NCBI GenBank assembly: GCA_022702545.1
Contig: JAHRBC010000003.1
Span: forward strand, 4,588,001 to 4,652,000
Reading direction: 5' to 3'
Length of the DNA stretch: 64,000 bases
Source of the DNA: Phycomyces nitens
Taxonomy: Eukaryota; Mucoromycota; Mucoromycetes; Mucorales; Phycomycetaceae
Part shown: positions 36,035 to 48,016 of the stretch, in pieces
Numbering within the stretch: position 1 is the first letter of the stretch
Layout: each line of letters starts with the position of its first letter
Notes under the pieces: model-generated
Told to the model about the DNA's origin: nothing
Seen by the model: only the letters and a program-made list of their open reading frames with translations
Database searches by the model: none
Position numbers and translations under genes: made by a program

Positions 36035-36847
36035 GATGAAAACAGCGTTTTGAAACGAGGGTCTAGGGAATACCTTGCTGGAAATTTTATAAATATGTAT
36101 ATATATAAAAAAAAGTTAACCTTTCACGTGACACTATTTGAAAGATATGAATTCGAAAAAATAAAAATAAAAAATGAACACAATACGTGCAACCTGTTCG
36201 AATAAATATGGCTTTATAAAGGTCCATTGAGCCCACCCAGACAAATGGTTTTTAGCAATATTACAGCTACATTTAATTGATAGTATGGCCTGATTGAGGA
36301 ACCCGTGGATTGTAGGCCAATTGGCCTGCGTATTTCATTGTCAAGACCACCAAAAGTTGGTGTTGCAAGTGGCGGGAAAACGTTTTGAGTAAACGGACCA
36401 AACGCACCCCCATGCAAAGTATTCTTATCTCAGCACAATATTGCATTGTGTCACTCTTGTAGAATCCAAGATTAAGCCTAAAATACTTGATTTATGGCCA
36501 AAGAAGTGTCCTTTACAGACCAGGACAGGCCATTAAAGAACCAATAGAATTATTTTTTGGGTCCAGAGGCTCGAAAAAAAGAGGACCAGAGGGCTCAGGA
36601 AGGTTCGTAGAGTACCCTGAATCTTATTCACATGTATCTTATTGTGATAACATGCTGTGTGTGTGTATAAATATAAATATATTTGTATAAACCACACCAA
36701 TACTTTGCCAATGCTTAAATAAATAAATATACTGTTTTGTATACTCTTTTTTTTTTAATCAGTTGTTTTTCATATCTCCTATTACTCGAATGTTATATGA
36801 ACATAATATTTTCATTGGTGAGTTATATACAAAAAAGAAGCCAACTT
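36035..36847. other. Intergenic region, 3' of MAD2
   Basis: A minus-strand frame at 36417-36214 (67 codons, starting MHGGAFGPFTQNVFPPLATP) has no support beyond being open. Otherwise AT-rich. Confidence 0.45.
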
Positions 36848-37757
36848 TCAATTGTTCTCCTTTAATTGGTAAGCTACCAATGTCTCCACCTTGTGAGCTG
36901 ATGTCGAGAGAGTCTTCAATCGCATGTGTTCTCCCCCTCCTTTGATCAATGCCAGATCTCCAGTGCCCCATTTCTCATTGCCTGGCACAGACTTGTCTGT
37001 GTATACCTGAATATTTATAGTGCCTGGGGGTTTTTTTTACCATTAGTAACCTCGCTCAGTGAACAAAGACTTACATTTTTCAGTAAGATCGGGCAAGAAG
37101 GACACACTGGCTGTGATCTGACGGATGGTCGTACGGAACTCACGCTCGAATTGTCCACTTTCTTCGGCAAGAGACCTTGTTCGAAAACGAATACGAGCAT
37201 TGTTGAGTCTACTCACTGCAGCAATACATACATATATAGTCTTACAGCAACCGATCGTTCGCATTTGGTTCTTTTGCCTTTACATCAAATTGCCATCGTT
37301 CCACGGTCTCGCCAGTCTCGACAGATTGGATCAATAGTACCAGTTTCTGTATGACATTCTGGAGCAGCCATTCTATATCATCCATTGACTGCTGAGCCCT
37401 ACTGCACAAGCAAGTTGTCAACCTACCTTTTACTTGACCCATAATGTCAGCCATGTATTTTTGGAGTTCCTTGTTTACAGTTGTCATTGCTCTGGCATTG
37501 TATTTGTTAATGACCTCAAAGTCTTCTTCAGGGTAGATTCCACGCTGGTAGAGAATGCTGGAGATACGGAATAAGATTATGTCAGTATGTGTCAGGGTTC
37601 CTGGCATTACTGCACCTGTAGATACATGATTCTAGACAACAAGAGGGAATTAATAAAAAAGAGTCGATTCGAAATGGCTTGTTTTCTTCTTCTTCTTTGT
37701 ACCAAAGTACTCTGTGGCATATGAAGCCGATCCAGCAAATGTCAATGTTTCTTCCAT
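36848..37757 (-). CDS. MAD2: Spindle checkpoint protein Mad2 (HORMA domain)
   Basis: Five exons: 37757-37703, 37615-37427, 37372-37246, 37175-37075 and 37023-36848; 215 residues (family about 200). Mad2 binds Mad1 and Cdc20 at unattached kinetochores and blocks APC/C. Conserved blocks: SILYQRGIYPEEDFEVINKY, EWLLQNVIQKLVLLI, VERWQFDVKAKEPN, REFRTTIRQITASVSFLPDL, INIQVYTDKS and, in the safety belt, RLKTLSTSAHKVETLVAYQL. The junction of exons 1 and 2 is the weak point: read as modelled it inserts about 13 residues after ATEYF. At exon 4 two acceptors keep phase; 37176 is used because the other would leave a 34-base intron. The gene is divergent from AP-3 mu. Confidence 0.92.
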
Positions 37758-38368
37758 CTTTAGGCGAATAGAACTTGTTGCATATCTTTTATATATATAT
37801 ATATATAATATACACACACGTTTTATATTGTATTTCTTATTTTAATGATTGGCTACCGATGCCTCTTCAAAAATAAATAAATCCAAGCAGATTTCCAACT
37901 TTTTTTTTTATATTATTATTTTTACTATATTTATTATTGTGCGAATAAATTTACGTCAAGAACACGAATTATCAATAGCATAAAGGGAATCCAATTGGTC
38001 AAAAACAGCTTTTAATGTCTTTCTGAGTCTTGAGCTAGTAATGATTGGTCAATCGTGATTCTGAAAATTGATGTTGTTCGTGGCTTAAAAAGAAAAAATT
38101 AAAAAATTAAGAAATTAAAAAAGAAAAAAATATAAATTAGAAAAGAGGGCTTCAAGGCAAGAAAATAAAAATTAAAAATTAAAATGGGTATAAATGATGA
38201 AACCATTGACCCCAAGATAACATATATATTTTATTTCTCAGCTGACTTGTGACTTTTTGCATTCAGCCAAAGAAACGCTTCAAAGAGGATCCTCTGAAAA
38301 CCAAAAAAGGAGAATAATATTTTATTTGTACTGGAGCTTTGCGCGTCTATTGTACAAGAAGGCCAAGG
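37758..38368. promoter_or_regulatory. Divergent promoter of MAD2 (-) and AP-3 mu (+)
   Basis: 611 bases, very AT-rich, with A-runs at 38085-38180 and TA runs at 37790-37815. No gene seen. Confidence 0.5.
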
Positions 38369-40319
38369 ATGATAAACGCACTTTTTGTTATTAACCGTCA
38401 AGGGTAAAGTTTTTGCAGTATACTTGAGACTTGGCTTGGTTTGTACAATCTAATGATGATCATAGAAAAATAATCATTGAGAAGCAGTGGCGTGGAAACA
38501 TCTCTCGACAGGTTGTGGATGTATTCAATGACGAATGTGAAAAGTACATGAGCTCTGTGCCGGGAACAATGGACAAGTCAGATCTCGGTATTAGTCTCAA
38601 AGAGACCTTTTACACCCGTGAAGATGTACCACCTATTCTAGAAACCGACAACTATTGGCTTCTCAATGTCCTGAGATGTGATTTGGCATGGTTGTGTCCT
38701 GTTCAAAGAGAAGGTAAGGTGTGCAGATTGGAGATCAGGATATAAACTGTGCTGGGTGGTGTAGTGGATCCAATGTTGGTATTTGAGTTTATACATCGGA
38801 TAATCGACATCTTGACGGATTATCTGGGGGATGTTTCCGAGACATCGATCCGCGACAACTTTGTCACCGTGTATCAGGTAAGCCAAGACAGCCACAAACA
38901 ATGTCTAATTCTGGTTCCTGGTTAGCTTTTGGAGGAAATGATGGACTATGGATACCCACTGACAACAGAGCCAAATGCGCTCAAGGAGATCATTATGCCG
39001 CCTACGATTATGAATAAGGTCATGACGACTGTTGGAGCAGCAGCAGGGTAAGTAACAGACGATTACAAGGCGATCTTGACACTATATATATAATATATAC
39101 ATATATAATATTATAGAGTCGCACCAAAGTTCCCTCAAAATATGTCAAGTATACCCTGGAGAAAGGCAGGCGTAAAATATACACAGAATGAGATTTACTT
39201 TGATATTGTGGAAGAGATTGATGCTACGATTACACCGTAAGTTTTTGAGGTCTTGGTCAAATGGTTCTCTAGTTAACCAGACATTGAAGGAATGGAACGC
39301 TTCTGTCGTGCGAGGCTCATGGAAATGTGATTGCCAACAGCAAGCTATCAGGCATGCCAGACTTGACACTCAACTTTGTCAACCCTCGAGCAATTGACGA
39401 TGTTAGTTTTCATCCATGTGTGAGGTAACTGTGAAATTAACAAGGCCATGATGAGCTGAGCGAATGTGTTTCTTTTTCCTTGGATATAATAGATATCGCA
39501 AATGGGAAAGTGAAAAGGTTCTGTCGTTTGTACCTCCAGATGGCCAATTCAAGTTAATGTCCTACAGGTAAGCCTAAGCTTGATGAAGGATAATGTAAAT
39601 TGATAGAGATTCGAAAGGGCTGCGTTGTCACAATATAATGCGATGCCTGTTCAGGTGAAGCCTCAGATATTGGCCACCAAGAATGGAGGTAATGACCATG
39701 GTTAAATTCTCAAGACTGATTATATTTAACCATAGGAAAATTTGATATCTCGGTCCACCCTCGGACAACGGATGGAAAGATGATTGAGCGGGTAGTATTG
39801 ACCTTACCGGTCCCAAAGAGCACAACCAGTGTGAATGCTACTTGTAATGCTGGCCAATACATGTACGACCCTGTTTCAAAGGTAACAATAAAAAATCAAA
39901 CAGGACGGGTACTTAGAGAACATAGACTATCAAGTGGGACATTGGCAAACTTCAGCTAAAGGAAAGAGCACCAATGCTGTCTGGAACCTACAGTACAAGG
40001 TAATATGACCCTTCTTCTTTCTTTTTTTGTTCTTGTTTTTGTTGACTCTTGATATTATTATAGTGAGAGTGATCCAGAGGCCAGCATGACAATATCACTT
40101 GATTTCCAAATCAACATGTACGCTGTCTCTGGTCTCAAGGTCGATAGTCTGCGTGTATTCCATGAAGGATACAAGCCCTACAAGGTAAGTCTGATTTACT
40201 TGGCCATGGCCCAATTGTGCTAATAACCATTGCTATTATTCATTCTTGTATGCGTGTGAAAAAACAAAAAGGGAGTTCGCAGCCTCACAAAGGCAGGCAA
40301 GATCCATATTCGTACCTAA
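38369..40319 (+). CDS. APM3: AP-3 complex subunit mu (medium chain)
   Basis: Twelve exons: 38369-38403, 38466-38713, 38765-38877, 38926-39047, 39117-39236, 39290-39424, 39493-39567, 39609-39688, 39736-39881, 39926-39999, 40064-40184 and 40272-40319; 438 residues. AP-3 sorts cargo from endosomes or Golgi to the vacuole; mu binds the YxxPhi signal. The longin-like N-terminus starts MINALFVINRQGK. The diagnostic AP-3 blocks are SSIPWRKAGVKYTQNEIYFD, KLSGMPDLTLNFVNPRAIDD, VSFHPCVRYRKWESEKVLSF and, at the end, FHEGYKPYKGVRSLTKAGKI. The length fits AP-3 mu (about 420). All eleven introns are GT-AG and in phase. Its stop is 75 bases from the BUB1 stop on the other strand. Confidence 0.96.
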
Positions 40320-40394
40320 ATAGATGATTCTGGGGGGGATCTGTGTATTTTACCCAAGCAATTCTTTTATATATATATATAATAATTGTGCAAA

Positions 40395-41924
40395 TTATTT
40401 TAACATTTTTTGTGAATCTTGTTGGAGAGACATTCTTAATTTGAACAGTCTGGGGTCCCTTTGGGTCTCAACCCCCAGACACTCCTGAATGTCTTGTAAG
40501 ACTTTCTGAATGTGATTATCACTGGCCCTGAAAAGACTCTCAAAAAAAGAATCCCAAAGCGTGCTGTGCCAATAGCGTTTAATAGGACGGCGGAGCTCTG
40601 GGTTTTTGAGAGGCTGGCCAAACAAGAGAAGATGAGCCATTGAGGCGACTGCCCAATAGTCAATGGCCTTTGGAGACCATGGCTTTGTGGTGATGTCTGG
40701 CATATCGTGAGGTTGAGGCGACCACGTTCCGAGACACCTAATGTTCTTTGTCCAGAGACTAAGATCAAGAGACCGACCAAAGTCTATTAGACGTATGGGA
40801 TGCCAGAATGGATCTCGGGGAGTGTAGACCGCCTTGGGTTGGCTGTCCCAGGACATGAGGACATTGTCTAGCTTGAGATCTCCGTGGACAATTCCTGCCC
40901 GATGAATAGCCAAGACGGCCTCCAAGAGGGCCATGGACAAGAGAAGGGCCAATGGTTCTGCGAGCCCAGGCTGGTGGGTGTGTGCACGGGTAGAGTTGAG
41001 GGAGTCCAGAAGGGTGTTTCCGTTGACATGGTCTAGGAGCATAAGGCTGGAGGATCTGTAGATATAGATGGCATGGGCACGAACTACCAAGAGGTCTGGA
41101 CAAGGTAGTCTTTGGGCCAGCTGCTGAAGAATATAGAACTCGAGGGGATGTGGTGGAGACTGGACCTTGAGAGCAATGGTACCCAAAGGACCCTTGAGGC
41201 CATACACTGTGGCCATGCCGCCTTTACCTAGGACATTGAGGACTCGATAGTCTGAATGAAGGTGTAGGACAGACTGAGTTGAAGGGCGGAGTGGATTTTG
41301 ACCGAGGCTGATCTTGGGAGCCGGCTGGCAAGACAGGTCATGGAAGTCAGGATGGCCTTGGAGAAACCGATCGATGGCCGGGTGATTGAGTACAGGCAGG
41401 TGCACGACATATGTTTTGTGGTGTGGTTTGGACGAGTTAAGCTTCTGATGGCAGACAGGGTCTAGAATGCGGGGAAATGTATAAATAAGTAAAATGATCT
41501 GGGGTTAAGCGGGGCCTAGGATGAGGTGATGTATATTATTGTTTAATCGACCTTTGAGTTTCATGGGGGTTAATAATAGCAATAATGATAATCCATCGGC
41601 TGGCCAATTGATGGACCTCAGCTCCTCTAGCGAAATCTCCTCTCCTCGGCCAACGCATTCTTTCAGCCGGGCAGCCCGTCCACATAGGCGGATTTGCCTC
41701 TCAAGCGAGTCACAGACAGTCAATAATGAACCGAGTGAATTGGATCCCAACCCTTGAGGTGGTCCGTGAACTAGACACCTACTCAACCGACACTTGTCTA
41801 CAGACTAAGCCAGCTAACTAGCTAGCTAGCCAGCCAGCCGCCAAAAGCAAAACCAATCAATCCCCCATACCCCATACCTCATACCTCTCTCAAGACAATG
41901 CTCAATCCACGCTTGGTCATTCAT
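40395..41924 (-). CDS. BUB1: Bub1 checkpoint kinase, short form without TPR domain
   Basis: Model: 41924-41885, 41770-41552 and 41461-40395; 441 residues. The kinase part is certain: glycine loop GKGGMATVYG (about 165), ALKVQSPPHPLEFYILQQLA with the ATP-anchoring Lys (185), IVHGDLKLDNVL (catalytic Asp 281), LIDFGRSLDLSLW (DFG Asp 313), then AIDYWAVASMAHLLLFG and TLWDSFFESLFRASD. The KVQxPxxPxEFYI and LIDxGxSxD signatures are Bub1-specific. Upstream, GEEISLEELRSINWP resembles the conserved motif of fungal Bub1/Mad3 after the TPR. The first two exons are inferred from phase and one weak donor (AAAG|GTCGAT). Bub1 is normally about 1000 residues with an N-terminal TPR that binds Knl1; no TPR is present here and no room for one before 42217. 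Confidence 0.85.
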
Positions 41925-42216
41925 GCTAATTGGCTGCATTTACTATTACTATTGCTATTACTCTTGTCAAGGGCTGACCGATCTAGAGCCCTTTTGGTTG
42001 GTTGGTTGATTGATTGGTTGGTTGGGAGTCGTGCGTGAGAAAGGCATACTCTCTAGACATCAATCCGGGGGGAGTTGTACGTACGTGTATAGGTGTGACT
42101 AGCATATAGATGTTTACAAGGAATTCTTTATGTTTATATATAGATATTTATTTGGTTTGGATTTGAATGTCTGAAGATGCAATATAATAATAGGAATGTT
42201 TTTTATGAAAGAATGA

Positions 42217-42486
42217 TTAAGAAGAGTGCTTGTGGCGGGCGTCTTGGTAGCCGGTCATGGAGTCCCAGTTTCCTAGGGAGAAGTCTTCGGCCTCAACGGT
42301 GGATTCCTGAGTTGACGCCGAGACGATACTTGATTCTGAAGAGCGTCTCTGGGAGATTAGCTTTGAGAGCTCAGACCAGGGCATGTCCATGAAACTTGAG
42401 TTCTTGGGAGTAGTAATGCTTGGATCCTCATTGATGAGATTGGGCACAGTCTTGATGTGTTGGAGGAGAGCGTATCCAGGATCCAT
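42217..42486 (-). CDS. Small hypothetical protein, 89 residues, TATA-driven
   Basis: Single open frame from ATG 42486 to the stop at 42217. It begins MDPGYALLQHIKTVPNLINE and is Ser/Glu rich with WSEL and GNWDS patches; no known domain, signal peptide or membrane segment. Support comes from the promoter: a TATAAAAA box at 42554-42547, 61 bases above the ATG, and G/C-rich direct repeats farther up. Codon choice is even, unlike the AT-rich surroundings. It lies head to tail with BUB1 (-). It could be a stress- or stage-induced small protein; function unknown. Confidence 0.6.
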   Translation of the reverse strand: MDPGYALLQHIKTVPNLINEDPSITTPKNSSFMDMPWSELSKLISQRRSSESSIVSASTQESTVEAEDFSLGNWDSMTGYQDARHKHSS

Positions 42487-43679
42487 TTTGATATATATGC
42501 AATTGAAAGAGTTGTTGATATGTTGATCGGCTCAATCGTCAAGCCCTTTTTATAGGCCGAGCCGTGGGACTATTTTTTCTATTTATTTAAAGAAAAAAAA
42601 AATATTTTTTTTATATGTGAATATTAAAATAGATACATTTTAGCTCATGATGCAATCCAGTCTACACAATTTTCCCAGCGTGCTCTCATTGGCCAAACAA
42701 CGTTTTTCCCCACGTTTAAGACACGCTTTCAAAACCCACCCCCCAGCACCCCCAGCACCCCCATAAACGTCTTTTTTTATTTTTTGCCGTAATAAGTTTT
42801 ACTCAAAGTGTGTCCATTACACCATTATTTATTTCCGGAAATTATTATATTATTATATATTATTATTATTATATATTATTATTAGCATTGTGAAGTCTTG
42901 CGTGCTAATTTATAATACTCTATATACATGCTTTAGCAGTAATCGAAATTCTTGCAATGGATTTCTCAATATAGTGGTCGCATCGCCAATAATTGTCTGG
43001 ACAGGAAATACAATTCTACTCGTCCTTTTGCAGGTCCGCTGTACCTAGCAAAAAATAATAATAATCAACAACAAAAAATATTTTTACAAGGATCATTAAT
43101 GACAAGATGATGTGATGAGATTGCAAAAGGTCCATCTTGGCCAGCTACTAATAGTCAAATACAGACAATATGGTGACTACCAAACTTCCATTGAATCCTT
43201 GTTAGATAAAGATGAGCAAAACAATCAAATCTGGTCAAGAGGCTGATAAAGAGTCTAGATATTTGATTCTTCAACTGCCAAGACCTTGGTCCAAAACACT
43301 TGTCCAACTCCTTGGCTGACGTAGATTGACAGGTAGTCTCTTGTAAAGACTGTCTCTGGTATCTTGGTGGATCGGGATTTGATAGCAATATTCATGGTCT
43401 CTCTCTGTATCTCTCTCTCTCTCCTGCAAAAGACATTGGGTACACCAGCCAGCCACTTTGACTACGCCATAGACCAGAAAGATATCGCAGTTGGGGCGAT
43501 TGTTGTATCATGAAACTCTAGGCCAAAAATAAGCAAGATAAGGATCTATTTGATTGCTAGAAATTGTCTTTGGACTGAACCAAGCGCATTTGAAGGGGTA
43601 AGATCACAGGCCATTGTTTGCATTCAATTCAGCGAGCATCCATCCATCCATCCATCTCCCCCCAAAAAAAAAATACTAA
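42487..43679. other. Promoter of the small gene and intergenic DNA
   Basis: CAGCACCCCC direct repeats at 42735-42764 (GGGGGTGCTG on the coding strand of the small gene). A TTA/TAT microsatellite lies at 42843-42885. At 43500-43260 on the minus strand, two short frames separated by an intron-like GA-rich tract look partly coding, but I cannot assign them. Confidence 0.5.
42547..42554 (-). promoter_or_regulatory. TATA box of the small gene
   Basis: TATAAAAA on the minus strand within GCCTATAAAAAGGGC, 61 bases upstream of the ATG at 42486. Confidence 0.6.
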
Positions 43680-43838
43680 CAAGATTAATGAAATATTAAA
43701 GAGGCTACAAATATGCCCATCTTCCACCTTATATATTCTCTCCGAGCTTAACCCTATTGAGAATCCATGTTCAAAACCATTACTGACGATTGTGATGAAT
43801 TCTTTAAAGAGATCTTTTTGCTACAGTGCTGCTTAAAG
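43680..43838 (+). pseudogene. Tc1/IS630 transposase C-terminal relic
   Basis: One frame reads PSSTLYILSELNPIENPCSK (the ELNPIEN codons are 43744-43764), which corresponds to the YLPPYSPxLNPIExxWS block holding the last catalytic Glu of Tc1/IS630 transposases. Upstream and downstream are degraded; a neighbouring frame after 43826 may continue it. This is a fragment of a dead element. Confidence 0.6.
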
Positions 43839-46493
43839 ACCATTGGACTTCTTATGGCTGGGTTCCCATGGGAGCAAGCTTGACATTATATTTTGTATCA
43901 ACCAGTCTGTACAATTCTCGTAACCAACAAATTAAAATTGGACTTCAATTTTTAAGTTTGTACAAAAAAAAAAGATTGCATCACAACCAGATTGGCATCC
44001 AAAGTCAACACTTCTTTATTTATCTGCAAGGCTGTAAAGAAAACGGCCCTTGTTTATTTATTTGATATTCATTGCAAACCACAAGATTATGTGCTCTATT
44101 GGACAATCTATCCAAGGAGAAAAAATAATAATATTAAAAGGAGATTAAAGAAGCATTCAAACTGGATAATATGGCGGCAAATACCAAGGAAGTGTTAAAT
44201 ATATAAATATATAATAATCAGTCTACACCAATATGATTACTTGGATTATAACCATTTGTAGAAGTGCGGTTCCAGTCACCAAACACATCGACACCTTCCG
44301 CAAAAACCCCGGTTAGCAATGATCTTGTATGACTAGACCATTGTCAGGTATCCAAGTCTGATCAATTTGCCATCGTATTTACCGCTACAGCTGTCGAGAT
44401 GGCATTACAGACTTGACAGGATTTTTTTAAAAAAAAAAAACAAAAAAAAAGGCACGAGTATAATCATTTTTATCAATATCATATTGAACAAGGTTACTAA
44501 TTGTCAAGCCAACCGATACTAAAAAAGGCACCTGTAAACCCAAACTGTCCAGAGAGAATACAGCAGACACTAGCCTTTAATGAATAAGAGGCATACTAAT
44601 CTCAACAATAGTACGACATTCTTTATTCTTCTCTGATAGCAATCACGATCGCTTGTCATAGAACTAGGTGATATATCAACAGCAAAAAATCTCTACCAAA
44701 GGTACGGCTGGTGTTCCCTAGGGAGCTCTCAATAGTAAAGTTTCGAATAAATATTTACTAAAACCTTGTTAAAAAGGCAAGGGCTTTGTAACATTGTGTT
44801 TCTGAATCTATTATTGAATTCCAAATTCTTGCAAGGGGATTCTTTGTTTGATTTGCTATATCTAGCCGATCGTTTAATTTCAATTGCTTGGTTTGGGGTG
44901 CTGTCTCTTGATTTCAAGATATACAAATTCTGTGATATGTTACAGCCATGTGTCCAATACACAGCTGAGCAACCTCATTTGCAGAGCATTACAGGTATCG
45001 TGAGCCATCAGACACAACATGTTCAAAGGGGACCATAGGAGCCCAATGCAGCACCTACCAAATGGTGTGTAAAGGAAGGAATGGGTAGAAGATATAGCCT
45101 TTATAGTGGATAAAATTTCACTGATAAGCAGTTTGATGGCCATCTGCATAATGATTTCTAAATATTGCATCAAAACGCTCGCCTTGTCACCATACAGCGT
45201 AGGAATCCAAAGTCAAAATTAAATGCCTCTCTTGATAGCTGCAGTCTTTATATTATATGGCGCATAGAATGGAACAGCGAGAGCTCCTGAGGAGTACTAG
45301 AGCCATTAGGGCAATGGACAATATGATGATAAAGCCGAGTTGATTAAATGGGCAAAAAATAAAGTCGTCTTGATATCAGAATATGATAAATTAAACCACC
45401 ATAGGCAGTCTATCAAAGTGCTTTAATTTGAGATTGAGACGCATTAGGAATTTGTTTAGACATTTACCTGTAATCATCTAAATGGCTCGAGAGGCAAGCT
45501 GTCTATAATAGAGTAATGTGTGGTGGGGATTTTATTGTCGTTGCTTTTTTTAGGCCTTTGGAAAGCGAGCGGCCGACCACTTTCAAAGTCGATTGTGATA
45601 TTGGCATTATATCTTCAGTCGCGTTGATATCTCGCTGCCATAGTATTCTACAAGATGTTCATTCCAGGATACCATGGCCGCAAATATGCTCACCTGGCTT
45701 TAATGTTTTATGACGACAACTACTGCAAACTTTTAAAGAATTATATCCATCAATTGTAACAATAATCAATCGGTCGTCTCTTTCCCTCTTGAGGGCCTTT
45801 CATAAGATTCATGCAACTCCACATTGGTTTCCCTTTATATTTATAGAGTCCTTGCCGAAAATGCTAACCCAAAGAACGATCAATGGGATCTTATTCTTAT
45901 TTTTGAAATACTTTTGCGACCTTCACCTATTTCAACCTTTGTATTATTATTTTTCAAGATTAAACAGTGGCTATTTATTCAACACGTTAAAATAGAAAAG
46001 AGTTCTTCAGTTACTCATGTTTTTGATTAAATTTCAATAATGATATACCTTTTGACTCGCAATGCTTTAAAATTCACGACCTTTTTTAAAACATCAAGTT
46101 GCTTATTATACCCCCTTGAGAAGCTGACAAAAAAAAAGCAGACAAAGTGTTTGCAGAGATGGCTATAGATCGACCTTGAGCAACTGTTGAAATTCTTTAT
46201 CGATTACTGTTCTTGAAGAAAGTAATCCCCCAAGGCTTGTATTGAGCTGAGATGTTCTCGAGTAACTTATTCTTTGAACTTGATATGGCCCAGACATTCA
46301 GTACAGTGGGTGTTCCCACTATATACAATTTAGTTTTGATACATGAGCGATCTATAACAACTTTTACCATTATCTGCAAACGCTTGTTTGTAGGATTGTA
46401 AAGTCATCTCTTTCAACATACCACATTTTCAAATTTCTATTCTTTATAACTATCAAATCACCTATATCCAACTATCTCTGCCCCTTTTCCATA
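43839..46493. other. Repeat-derived intergenic DNA
   Basis: Only short frames without family features. Composition is patchy, with stretches of more even GC near 45000-45700, suggesting decayed elements. Confidence 0.45.
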
Positions 46494-46511
46494 TTATTAT
46501 CATTATTATTA

Positions 46512-46606
<95 letters not shown>
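46494..46606. repeat. ATT/TTA microsatellite
   Basis: About 37 almost uninterrupted ATT units, with two ATC variants near the start. Confidence 0.95.
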
Positions 46607-48016
46607 TATTCTTTTAAAGATTACCTTTTGGTATGAAATTAATGCCTATTTTACACAAACAAAAATTATCCTAACAACACAGTAGAATTGCAAATTGACG
46701 TGATAAAAAAGAATGATGTCTGAATTTCCTTTTATATACGCCTGACATTAAAATTGAAATATCCAACAACAACAAAAAGAGAGAAATGGTCTGGATTATT
46801 CTTTGACTAGGTCCCGAAACCAAGCAAAGACTCTGTATTTAGAGGATAAATATAAACCCTTTTTGGGAAATGAAATATTTAGCCACACTCTCGGATAGAC
46901 TATTGATAAATGTACCTTTATCAATAGTATATCTGCTAAGCCCAACATACTGTAAACAATACCAGTATTATCAATAGTTGACAAGTACCAAACCAGTTGC
47001 CCTATTGTTCAGAATATATACTTTGAGAATAAAACGACAGAATATCTTTACTCTCTACAGAACACTTTAATAATCACCTTTTTAGTTTCTGGGTGGATAT
47101 ATAGTTGGCGACTTTTAGATGTCTATCGAATATCAGGATCAGTCAACACTTGTCAATTATCTATAAATTCATTAAATGTTGGCAATACTCAGCATGTATT
47201 TGTCTGTTTTCAAAACTACATTATTTTGTTTAAAACAAAATAAACCTTATAAATAATGAGGCAGCCATACTGGCACCTTTATTTATTTTTTGGTTCCAAG
47301 GAAATCACCATTGTTTTTGACCCGAGAAAACATCATGGTAACTTGGGTTTCTTAAAAGAAAATGCAGCCAGAAAAAAATTCCCAATCACACAACTCATAT
47401 TTCTCAATATTCTGGAAACAATGCAGAAAAGTTTTATATTATTGCAAATCCCATTAGGTTTCTGGATGTCTAGCAAATACTCGCACGTTCTATTGGTTAT
47501 AGATGTCATGATGCTTTTTTTTTAAAGTGGATCGGACAATGCATACTGTGTAATCCTGAGGTTAAAATGGCGTATATTTTCCATTTTTGGGCAATATAAA
47601 GTGCATTAGATACGGTTGTGATGTTGTCCGGGTCGGATCAACAGACAGCTCTGTCTGGCGTGAAAACGTTACAATTGAAGTGTAAATGGGGTATCTCCTA
47701 TTGTCAGTAGTACTGCTGAGGCCTTGGACCTTATTAATCTAGCACAGGTAAAATAAATAAAAACAACTCTCTTTTCACATAAGTCTGTATTTGTTGCAGA
47801 GGACATATGTTGCTCTGGTCATTTAGTATTGTCTGTGCTGTATAGAGAACCCCTTCTTTGATTGCAATCTTTTGCTTTTTTTCCCAGTAGCCATCGCTTT
47901 TTGCCTCATTCCCACTCCCCTCTCATACCTGTGTGTGTAACTTTTATTTCTCACCAAAGAGCCTCTCGTTCACATCGCACCGTATACAAAGATCCGTCTT
48001 ATTCCCTAAAATTCCA
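46607..48016. other. AT-rich intergenic DNA
   Basis: Holds a 12-base-arm perfect palindrome at 46899-46928 (see findings). The open frame 47256-47525 has no recognisable features. No gene seen. Confidence 0.45.

Noticed and set aside
35304..36053. 249-codon plus-strand frame rich in Val and Ser
   Set aside because: It is antisense to the Thr-run gene; the Val run mirrors the Thr codons.
37611..37615. A 5-base micro-exon (GTGCA) in MAD2
   Set aside because: It would be flanked by good splice sites, but joining it to CATTCTC breaks the conserved frame.
42217..42486. The 89-codon frame as first exon of BUB1
   Set aside because: It has its own TATA box and stop, no donor in a useful phase, and no TPR features.
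43155..43456. Minus-strand frames of 61 and 77 codons
   Set aside because: They look partly coding but overlap in different frames, and no family could be assigned.
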